Assembly: GCA_023457615.1 (NCBI GenBank)
Contig: JAEWKY010000060.1
Location: forward strand, 1-14,335
Direction: 5' to 3'
Source of the DNA: Actinomycetes bacterium
GTDB lineage: Bacteria > Actinomycetota > Actinomycetes > Actinomycetales > Microbacteriaceae
Length of the DNA: 14,335 nt
The notes beneath the pieces were generated by a model. The model saw only the letters and a list, made by a program, of their open reading frames with translations. It had not been told where the DNA came from and ran no database searches. Below, one piece after another: positions 1 to 5,507 of this stretch (position 1 is its first letter; every line of letters starts with the position of its first letter). Both the position numbers and the translations under genes were made by a program.

Positions 1-105
1 CTCACTGGGGGGGGGGGCCGCCCCGGCGCCGGCCGCGAGGGCGGGACGACCCTCCGTTACGACCCGGTCGCGGATGCGGTGACGGTCGAGAGTCCGCTCG
101 ACTGA
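1..105 (+). CDS. C-terminal fragment of an unidentified protein
   Basis: Frame 1 is open from the left edge to a TGA at 103-105 and would encode about 34 residues ending TTLRYDPVADAVTVESPLD. About 30 of the 34 third codon positions are G or C, the pattern of the confirmed genes in this window, and the ending looks like ordinary protein. The first third is glycine-rich because it runs through an 11-G tract at 7-17. The fragment would be convergent with the small - strand gene that ends at 130, leaving a 24-bp gap. No family can be assigned from so short a tail, and it could be chance coding in GC-rich DNA. Confidence 0.4.
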   Translation, partial: LTGGGGRPGAGREGGTTLRYDPVADAVTVESPLD

Positions 106-129
106 TACCTCCGCGAGATCGGATCGCCG

Positions 130-357
130 TCACGGACGCTGACGGGCGAGGCTCTCATTGCGCAGGATCCGCGCCTCGTTCGACAGCATCCGCTCACGCT
201 CGCGACGCAGAGCCTCGCGATCGGTCGGCGGGGCCACGCGTCGGCCCCAGTTCTCGAGCGCACGCCCGAGGCGCACGGCGACGCCGGGCACCCCGCCGAT
301 GCGCTGCGGTCGATCCATGAACGCGTCGTAGGTCATGGCGACATTCCCTTCGTTCAT
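130..357 (-). CDS. Small hypothetical protein coupled to the ArsR-type regulator
   Basis: This 75-residue protein is one I do not recognise. It is hydrophilic and very arginine-rich in its second half (around PTDREALRRERERML), predicted helical, with no membrane segment, signal peptide or cysteines. Its ATG overlaps the regulator's stop codon by one base (TGATG), so the two are probably cotranscribed and translationally coupled. The start is uncertain. GTG at 360 and ATG at 357 share an AAGGA site at 371-367, while ATG at 336 has its own good GAAGGGA site 8 bases upstream and would give 68 residues starting MTYDAFMDRPQR. A 6-bp stem (CCGTCA/TGACGG, 127-145) spans the stop codon and could contribute to termination, but it has no T tract. 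Confidence 0.65.
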   Translation of the reverse strand: MNEGNVAMTYDAFMDRPQRIGGVPGVAVRLGRALENWGRRVAPPTDREALRRERERMLSNEARILRNESLARQRP

Positions 358-980
358 CACTTCTCATCCTTCTCGGAACCACCGACGCCGCCCTGGATCT
401 CTCCGTCGATCAGGGGGAAGACATCGATGTGGACTTGGATGGGCCGCGCTCCCGCGACCCTCTGATTGCGGTACTTCACGACGAACTCGGTGAGCACGTC
501 GTCGAGGCGCTGGCTGAGGTCGCCCATCTGCTCGAGCGTGAGCTGAAGGTTCGAGGTCGAGATCCCGCCGTTGGCGATCCACTCGGGCTCCAGGCGCTCG
601 AAGCCCTGCGCGAGGAACTGCTGGAGCCGCTCCTGCCGGTTGCGCTGCCACTCGGTGACGACGAGCTTGCTCGCCATGCGCTCCGCGGACTGGGGGTCGA
701 ACGAGGTGGCGTCGAGCGAGATGGGGCGCGGCACCCGCATCCACCAGCGCTCGCGTCCCACGCCGCGCTCGGCGTCCTCGCGCACGAGCCCGTGCTTCTC
801 GAGCTGCCGGAGGTGGTAGCTCAGGGCCCCGCTCGACTCGCCGAAGCGCTCGGCGAGCATGCTCGCGGTCGCCGGGCCGTAGCCGGAGAGCGCGTCGAGG
901 ATCTGGGCACGCAACGGGTGCCCCAGCGCCTTGAGGGCCGCGAGGTCGAGGACGAGATCGTCGCTGCCGTGCTTCTCCAT
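357..980 (-). CDS. ArsR-type winged-helix transcriptional regulator
   Basis: The product is a 207-residue predicted cytoplasmic DNA-binding protein. Residues about 14-80 form an ArsR/SmtB-like winged helix: LAALKALGHPLRAQILDAL, then a recognition-helix region SSGALSYHLRQLEKHGLV, then a wing with GVGRERWW. The remaining about 120 residues are mostly helical and contain a probable dimerisation helix (LQLTLEQMGDLSQRLDDVL). No cysteine metal-binding motif is visible, so it is unlikely to be a metal sensor. I chose ATG at 980 because it fits a leaderless promoter (TTGCAA, 17 bp, TACCTT, 7 bp, ATG) and the ArsR fold starts directly after it. The in-frame GTG at 1058 would translate the upstream operator repeats. 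It is divergent from the M3 peptidase gene and probably represses both itself and that gene through the repeats between them; this is inference. Effector unknown. Confidence 0.9.
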   Translation of the reverse strand: MEKHGSDDLVLDLAALKALGHPLRAQILDALSGYGPATASMLAERFGESSGALSYHLRQLEKHGLVREDAERGVGRERWWMRVPRPISLDATSFDPQSAERMASKLVVTEWQRNRQERLQQFLAQGFERLEPEWIANGGISTSNLQLTLEQMGDLSQRLDDVLTEFVVKYRNQRVAGARPIQVHIDVFPLIDGEIQGGVGGSEKDEK

Positions 981-983
981 GGG

Positions 984-1057
984 TGCAAAGGTACTCTTGC
1001 AAAGAGTTCTTTGCAAGTACTTCTTTGCATCGGATTCTTTGCAAGCGATTCTTTGCA
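984..1057. repeat. 14-bp-phased TTTGCA operator array
   Basis: On the + strand the core TTCTTTGCA occurs at 1007-1015, 1021-1029, 1035-1043 and 1049-1057, a constant 14-bp step. The opposite-strand core TGCAAAG occurs at 984-990 and 998-1004, also 14 bp apart. The two middle copies form a near-perfect palindrome at 996-1017, with 10-bp arms (CTTGCAAAGA/TCTTTGCAAG) around a 2-bp centre. The array fills the gap between two divergent genes and is AT-rich against a GC-rich background. It is most simply read as the multi-site operator of the adjacent winged-helix regulator; binding is inferred. Confidence 0.85.
988..1016 (-). promoter_or_regulatory. Probable leaderless promoter of the winged-helix regulator
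   Basis: Reading the - strand, TTGCAA (1016-1011) is followed by a 17-bp spacer, TACCTT (993-988), seven bases and the ATG at 980. Spacing and -10 shape fit a sigma-70-type promoter whose transcript starts at or next to the start codon, and no Shine-Dalgarno is present. The -35 hexamer lies inside the operator palindrome, so occupancy by the regulator would block it. Confidence 0.55.
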
Positions 1058-1080
1058 CTCCACGAGGTGCGACCTAGGGT
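1052..1080 (+). promoter_or_regulatory. Probable promoter of the M3 peptidase gene
   Basis: TTTGCA (1052-1057), the last copy of the 14-bp repeat, sits 17 bp before TAGGGT (1075-1080), and the ATG follows six bases later. This suggests a leaderless or nearly leaderless transcript; the same bases (AGGGTGGAG) could also act as a Shine-Dalgarno if transcription starts further upstream. Overlap of the -35 with the operator array points to regulation by the divergent winged-helix protein. Confidence 0.5.
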
Positions 1081-1086
1081 GGAGCC

Positions 1087-3108
1087 ATGACCAACCCCTT
1101 CTTCGCGAAGAGCACCCTCCCCTACCAGCTGCCGCCGTTCGCCGACATCGCCGACGAGCACTACGAGGAGGCCTTCGAGAAGGGCATGGCCGAGCAGCTC
1201 GCCGAGATCTCCGCGATCACACGCAAGCGCGACGCCCCGCTGTTCGCGAACACCTTCCCCGCGCTCGAGTCGAGCGGGCAGACGCTCGCGCGCGTCGCGC
1301 ACGTGTTCTTCAACAAGTCGTCGGCCGACTCGACGGACTTCACGAACGACCTCGAGGAGCGCATCGCCCCGAAGCTCGCGGCGCATCAGGACGCCATCCT
1401 GCTCGACACGTTCCTCTACCAGCGGGTCACGGCCGTCTACGAGAACCCGGGGGACGACCTCACCGCCGAGGACCGCTACCTCGTCGAGCGCTGGTACCTC
1501 GAGATGACGCTCGCGGGCGCGGGCCTCGACGACGCCGAGAAGGAGCGCCTGCGGGAGCTCAACCAGCAGCTCGCGACGCTCACGACGCGGTTCGAGAAGA
1601 ACCTGCTCGCCGACACCAACGACCTCGCGGTGCACCTCGACGACGTCGCCGACCTCGACGGGCTCGAGCCGGGCGAGATCTCGGCGGCTCGCCAGGCCGC
1701 GGCCGACCGCGGGCTCGACGGCTACCTCGTGACGCTCGTGCTGCCCACCGGCCACCCGTTCCTCGCCGAGCTCACGAAGCCGGAGGTGCGCGCGAAGGTG
1801 ATGGCGGCATCCCGGGCCCGCGGTTCGCGCGGCGGCGCGCACGACAACACCTCCGTGCTGCTCGAGATCGTGCGGCTGCGCGCCGAGCGCGCCGAGCTGC
1901 TCGGATTCGAGAACCACGCCGCCTACGTCACGAAGGACGAGACGGCCGGCAGCCCGGATGCCGTCGCCGCGATGCTCGGCAGGCTCGCCCCCGTCGCCGC
2001 GAGGAATGCGCGCGAGGAGCAGGCCGAGCTCGAGAAGCTCGCCGGGCACGCGATCGCCGCCGCCGACTGGGCGTACTACACCGAGAAGGTGCGGCAGGCG
2101 AAGTTCGACGTCGACACGGCGTCGCTGCGCCCGTGGTTCGAGGCCGAGCGGGTGCTGAAGCTCGGCGTCTTCGGCGCCGCGAACGCGCTCTACGGCATCA
2201 CGTTCACCGAGCGCACCGACCTCGTCGCCTATCACCCCGACGTGCGCGTCTTCGAGGTGAACGACGAGGACGGCTCCCCCGTCGGCCTCTACCTGCTCGA
2301 CCTCTACACGCGCGACTCGAAGCGCGGGGGCGCCTGGATGAACGACCTCGTGGCGCAGAGCACGCTGCTCGACCAGCCGGTCGTCGTCGTGAACAACCTC
2401 AACGTGCCGAAGCCGGCCGCGGGCGAGGCGACCCTGCTCACCTTCGACGAGGTCAACACGTTCTTCCACGAGTTCGGACACGCCCTGCACGGCCTCTTCG
2501 CCCGGGTCACCTACCCCAAGCTCGCCGGCACCAACGTGTTCCGCGACTTCGTGGAGTTCCCGAGCCAGGTCAACGAGATGTGGATGCTGTGGCCCGAGAT
2601 CCTGGAGCAGTACGCCGTGCACTACCAGACGGGTGAGCCGATCGATGCGGGCGTCGTGCAGCGCATCCGCGACTCCGAGACCTTCAACGAGGGCTTCGCG
2701 ACGAGCGAGTACCTCGCCGCGGCGCTGCTCGATCAGGCGTGGCACACCCTGTCGCGGGCCGAGGCCGACGCCGTGACCGACGTCGCCGCCTTCGAGGCCG
2801 CGGCCCTCTCCGCCGTGGGCCTCGACAACCCCGCCGTGCCGACGCGGTACTCGAGCGCGTACTTCGCGCACACGTTCGCGGGCGGCTACGACGCGGGGTA
2901 CTACTCCTACATCTGGAGCGAGGTGCTCGACGCCGACACCGTCGAGTGGTTCAAGTCGAACGGCGGCCTCACCCGGGCGAACGGCGACCGCTTCCGCTCG
3001 CTGCTGCTCGGCGTCGGCGGGTCGAAGGACCCGCTCGAGGCCTACCGCGAGTTCCGGGGTCGGGACGCCGTGATCGAGCCCCTCCTCACGCGCCGCGGGC
3101 TCGACTGA
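1087..3108 (+). CDS. M3 family zinc metallopeptidase (oligopeptidase / peptidyl-dipeptidase Dcp type)
   Basis: This 673-residue enzyme matches the usual length of Dcp/oligopeptidase A proteins (about 680). The zinc site is complete: H461-E462-F-G-H465 within FFHEFGHALHGLF, with E490 of VEFPSQVNE as the third ligand. The substrate-binding segment is also present, H595-TFAGGYDAGYYSY with tyrosines 601, 605, 606 and 608, then the typical IWSEVLDAD. There is no signal peptide or membrane segment, so it should act in the cytoplasm on short peptides. The family degrades oligopeptides, and Dcp removes C-terminal dipeptides; the sequence alone does not settle which activity applies. The ATG at 1087 follows a TAGGGT -10 by six bases and the protein begins in the usual Dcp style (NPFFAKSTLPYQLPPFADI). 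The gene stands alone, divergent from the regulator and bounded downstream by an inverted repeat. Confidence 0.95.
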   Translation: MTNPFFAKSTLPYQLPPFADIADEHYEEAFEKGMAEQLAEISAITRKRDAPLFANTFPALESSGQTLARVAHVFFNKSSADSTDFTNDLEERIAPKLAAHQDAILLDTFLYQRVTAVYENPGDDLTAEDRYLVERWYLEMTLAGAGLDDAEKERLRELNQQLATLTTRFEKNLLADTNDLAVHLDDVADLDGLEPGEISAARQAAADRGLDGYLVTLVLPTGHPFLAELTKPEVRAKVMAASRARGSRGGAHDNTSVLLEIVRLRAERAELLGFENHAAYVTKDETAGSPDAVAAMLGRLAPVAARNAREEQAELEKLAGHAIAAADWAYYTEKVRQAKFDVDTASLRPWFEAERVLKLGVFGAANALYGITFTERTDLVAYHPDVRVFEVNDEDGSPVGLYLLDLYTRDSKRGGAWMNDLVAQSTLLDQPVVVVNNLNVPKPAAGEATLLTFDEVNTFFHEFGHALHGLFARVTYPKLAGTNVFRDFVEFPSQVNEMWMLWPEILEQYAVHYQTGEPIDAGVVQRIRDSETFNEGFATSEYLAAALLDQAWHTLSRAEADAVTDVAAFEAAALSAVGLDNPAVPTRYSSAYFAHTFAGGYDAGYYSYIWSEVLDADTVEWFKSNGGLTRANGDRFRSLLLGVGGSKDPLEAYREFRGRDAVIEPLLTRRGLD

Positions 3109-3198
3109 GGGTGCGTTTCTCCGGAGCTCTTCGGCGCACCCGCGCACGAAGCCCGCTGTAGCGGGCATCTCTGCACTGAGCTCCGGAGAAACGCACCC
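3109..3198. repeat. 21-bp perfect inverted repeat behind the peptidase gene
   Basis: The arm at 3109-3129 (GGGTGCGTTTCTCC...GAGCTC) is matched exactly, in reverse complement, at 3178-3198. The arms are separated by 48 bases that contain a smaller hairpin. The structure begins one base after the peptidase stop codon. As RNA it would form a long stem that could terminate or stabilise the peptidase transcript. The very long perfect arms, plus a third copy nearby, also fit a short dispersed intergenic repeat family. Confidence 0.8.
3151..3166 (+). terminator. Possible terminator hairpin inside the inverted repeat
   Basis: GCCCGC (3151-3156), loop TGTA, GCGGGC (3161-3166) forms a 6-bp all-GC stem 43 bases after the peptidase stop codon. 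No T tract follows (ATCTCTGC), so intrinsic termination is uncertain. The hairpin is nested in the loop of the larger inverted repeat. Confidence 0.35.
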
Positions 3199-3201
3199 GG
3201 T

Positions 3202-3217
3202 CTCCGGAGAAACGCAC
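3202..3217. repeat. Third, partial copy of the repeat arm
   Basis: CTCCGGAGAAACGCAC repeats the first 16 bases of 3181-3196 exactly, in the same orientation, 21 bp further on. The TCTCCGGAGA at 3201-3210 is itself a perfect palindrome. It lies just upstream of the acdS promoter region and might add a regulator site there. Confidence 0.7.
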
Positions 3218-3233
3218 ATCGCTCGGGGTGCGA

Positions 3234-3248
3234 TATATTGCATGCAAT
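3234..3248 (+). promoter_or_regulatory. acdS promoter -10 overlapped by a 12-bp palindromic operator
   Basis: ATTGCATGCAAT (3237-3248) is a perfect palindrome in an AT-rich pocket. It overlaps a plausible -10 hexamer TATATT (3234-3239), which would start transcription near 3246, about 20 bases before the acdS ATG. No clear -35 is visible. Palindromes of the ATTGNATNCAAT type are typical of GntR-family repressors, but no such regulator gene lies in the window, so the protein that binds here is unknown. Confidence 0.5.
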
Positions 3249-3266
3249 CCCGACGAACGGACGACC

Positions 3267-4277
3267 ATGCCCCTCTCCGACTTCCCGCGCTACCCGCTGA
3301 CCTTCGGGCCGAGCCCGATCCATCCGCTCGAGCGCCTCACCGCCCACCTCGGCGGGGCGACGCTCTGGGCCAAGCGCGAGGATGTCTCCTCGGGACTCGC
3401 CTACGGCGGCAACAAGGTGCGCAAGCTCGAGTACCTCGTGCCCGACGCGATCGCCTCCGGCGCCGACACCCTCGTGTCGATCGGGGGCTACCAGTCGAAC
3501 CACACGCGCCAGGTCGCGGCCGTCGCGGCGAAGATCGGCATGAAGGCGGTGCTCGTGCAGGAGAAGTGGGTCGACTGGCCCGATCCCCTCAACGATCGCG
3601 TCGGCAACATCATGCTGAGCCGCATCATGGGCGCCGAGGTGCGCCTCGACCCCGCGGGCTTCGGCATCGGGTTCAAGAGCTCGTGGGAGCGCGCCATCGA
3701 CGACGTGAAGGCCCGCGGCGGCATCCCGTACGCGATCCCGGCGGGTGCCTCCGATCACCGCCTCGGCGGCCTCGGCTTCGCGCACTGGGCCGAGGAGGTC
3801 GAGCGTCAGGAGCAGGAGCTCGGCGTCTTCTTCGACACGATCGTCGTGTGCTCGGTCACGGGGTCCACGCACGCGGGGATGATCGCGGGCTTCGCGGCCC
3901 AGGACCGACCGCGCCGCGTGATCGGCATCGACGCGAGCGCGAAGATCGACGAGACGCGCGAGCAGGTCGGCCGCATCGCCCGCCGCACCGCCGAGCTCAT
4001 CGGCGTCGGCCGCGACCTGCGCGACGACGAGATCACCGTGCTCGAGGGCTGGGCCGGCGATCTCTACGGCATCCCGGTCGAGTCGACGCTCGAGGCCATC
4101 CGCCTCTCGGGCCGGCTCGAGGCGATGATCATCGACCCGGTCTACGAGGGCAAGTCGATGGCGGGGCTCATCGACCTCGTGTCGAGCGGCGACATCCCGA
4201 AGGACTCGAACGTGCTCTACGCCCACCTCGGCGGGCAGCAGGCGCTCAACGCCTACAGCGCGCTGTTCACGGCGTAG
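3267..4277 (+). CDS. acdS: 1-aminocyclopropane-1-carboxylate (ACC) deaminase
   Basis: AcdS is a PLP-dependent cytoplasmic enzyme that opens ACC, the plant ethylene precursor, to 2-oxobutanoate and ammonia. The 336-residue product has the family's normal length and opening (YPLTFGPSPIHPLERL). Lys50 of GGNK is the PLP lysine and Ser77 of GGYQSNHT the assisting serine. Tyr293-Glu294 (PVYEGKS) and Leu321 (YAHLGG) correspond to Tyr294, Glu295 and Leu322 of Pseudomonas AcdS. The Glu/Leu pair is the accepted marker of true ACC deaminase; D-cysteine desulfhydrases differ there. ATG at 3267 is preferred because it gives the family's N-terminus, whereas the in-frame GTG at 3228 would translate through the palindrome; the RBS is weak. 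The common Lrp-type regulator AcdR is not adjacent. The gene's end overlaps the convergent benE by 11 bp. Codon use resembles the neighbours, so recent transfer is not evident. Confidence 0.95.
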   Translation: MPLSDFPRYPLTFGPSPIHPLERLTAHLGGATLWAKREDVSSGLAYGGNKVRKLEYLVPDAIASGADTLVSIGGYQSNHTRQVAAVAAKIGMKAVLVQEKWVDWPDPLNDRVGNIMLSRIMGAEVRLDPAGFGIGFKSSWERAIDDVKARGGIPYAIPAGASDHRLGGLGFAHWAEEVERQEQELGVFFDTIVVCSVTGSTHAGMIAGFAAQDRPRRVIGIDASAKIDETREQVGRIARRTAELIGVGRDLRDDEITVLEGWAGDLYGIPVESTLEAIRLSGRLEAMIIDPVYEGKSMAGLIDLVSSGDIPKDSNVLYAHLGGQQALNAYSALFTA

Positions 4278-5463
4278 GCGGCTCGGGCTCGACGGCCGGG
4301 CGACGCCGCCACGAACGGAACCAGAGCATCACGATCCCGCCGGTGAGCAGCGCCCAGAACGCGCTGCCGACGCCGGCGATCGACACGCCCGAGACCGCGA
4401 CGAGGAAGGTCACGATCGCGACGATCCGGTGGGCGGGCTCCTCGAGCGCCGTCGAGATCGCCGTGATGAGCGCGTTCATGAGGGCGAGTCCGGCGACCGC
4501 GGTGATGAGCGCGGGCGGGCTCACCGCGACGATGAGTGTCGCGAGCCCCGAGGCGAGCCCGAGCACCGCGAGGGTGGCGCCGCCCGTCGCTGCGGCGATC
4601 CACCGTCGGTCGCGATCCGGATGCGCGTCGGGCCCGGCGACCATCGCGGCCGTCATCGCGGCGAGGTTGATCGCGGCGCCGCCGAACGGGGCGGTCACGA
4701 CGTTGCCGAGGCCCGTGCCGAGGAAGATCGCGCGCGCCGGCGGGTGCTCGTAGCCGAAGGTGCGCAGCACCGCGAAGCCCGGCACGTTCTGGCCCGCCAT
4801 CGTGACGAGGTAGAGGGGGATGCCGACGCCGACGACGATCGCGGGATCGAACCCGGGCATCGTGAACACGAGCACGGGGAGCGCGTGCGAGCCGGCGAGG
4901 TCGACGTCGCTGCTCGACACCGCCACGACGATCACGGTCACGACGACAGCCGCGGGCACCGCGAAGCGCGGTGCGAGCTTCGCGAGCACGAGCCAGGTGA
5001 GCACGATCGGCAGCGCGAGGAGCGGCGTCTGCACCGTCGCGGTCACCGGCGCGAGGCAGATGGGGAACAGGATGCCGGCGAGCATCGCGCTCGCGATCGG
5101 CTTCGGGATGCGCGTGACGAGTCGCGCGAGCCAGGGCCACAGCCCGGTGACGACCACGAGCACGCCGCACAGTAGGAAGGCGCCGACGACGCTGCGGTAG
5201 TCGTCGATGCCGCCGGAGGCGTAGAGCAGCGCGGCGGCGGGCGTCGACCAGACGACCGAGATCGGGATGCGCGAGGCGAGGCTGAGGGCGAGGGTGATGA
5301 GTCCCGGCACGACGCACAGCACGAGCAGCCCGGAGGCCGCCTCGGCGTCGTCGGCTCCCACCCGGCGGAGCCCCGCGATGAGCAGCGCGAACCCGCTCGC
5401 GAATCCCGTGAGCCCGGCGACCACGCCCGCGAAGATCGTGGGGACGATCGACGGCGGGCGCAT
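4267..5463 (-). CDS. benE: Benzoate/H+ symporter family transporter (BenE)
   Basis: This 398-residue inner-membrane protein has about 11-12 hydrophobic segments and the normal length of BenE/YdcO proteins. Family signatures are plain: WSTPAAALL near residue 72, AGQNVPGFAVLRTFGY in the middle, and APFGGAAINLAAMTAAM followed by AGPDAHPDRDRRWIAA. Characterised members import benzoate with protons, but many relatives have no proven substrate and no aromatic-degradation gene is nearby, so the substrate here is an inference from family. ATG at 5463 is supported by a TAGGCT -10 six bases upstream. It lies 44 bp downstream of the GH31 gene on the same strand, so it may also receive operon read-through. 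Its 3' end overlaps that of acdS. Confidence 0.9.
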   Translation of the reverse strand: MRPPSIVPTIFAGVVAGLTGFASGFALLIAGLRRVGADDAEAASGLLVLCVVPGLITLALSLASRIPISVVWSTPAAALLYASGGIDDYRSVVGAFLLCGVLVVVTGLWPWLARLVTRIPKPIASAMLAGILFPICLAPVTATVQTPLLALPIVLTWLVLAKLAPRFAVPAAVVVTVIVVAVSSSDVDLAGSHALPVLVFTMPGFDPAIVVGVGIPLYLVTMAGQNVPGFAVLRTFGYEHPPARAIFLGTGLGNVVTAPFGGAAINLAAMTAAMVAGPDAHPDRDRRWIAAATGGATLAVLGLASGLATLIVAVSPPALITAVAGLALMNALITAISTALEEPAHRIVAIVTFLVAVSGVSIAGVGSAFWALLTGGIVMLWFRSWRRRPAVEPEPPTP

Positions 5464-5469
5464 CCCGCC

Positions 5470-5475
5470 AGCCTA
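5470..5475 (-). promoter_or_regulatory. -10 box of a probable leaderless benE promoter
   Basis: Reading the - strand, TAGGCT (5475-5470) is followed by six bases (GGCGGG) and the benE ATG at 5463. The layout matches that of the peptidase gene (TAGGGT, six bases, ATG). No convincing -35 was found upstream, where the sequence is an alternating GCGCGC run. Confidence 0.45.
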
Positions 5476-5507
5476 GGGTCGCGCGGCGCGCGCGCCGGAC
5501 ACGCGTC

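Noticed and set aside
984..1057. CRISPR-like array
   Set aside because: The repeat unit is only 9-14 bp with 5-bp gaps and no spacers of CRISPR size, and no cas gene is present.
357..1058. Extended regulator starting at GTG 1058
   Set aside because: The extra 26 residues would be translated operator repeats, and ATG 980 has a well-spaced leaderless promoter directly before it.
429..2636. 735-codon open frame on the + strand
   Set aside because: It overlaps both the regulator (opposite strand) and the peptidase in another frame and gives an arginine/proline/alanine-rich product without motifs.
364..3243. 959-codon open frame on the - strand across the peptidase gene
   Set aside because: It is the antisense shadow of the M3 peptidase; its translation is a valine-, glutamate- and arginine-rich low-complexity chain with no recognisable domain.
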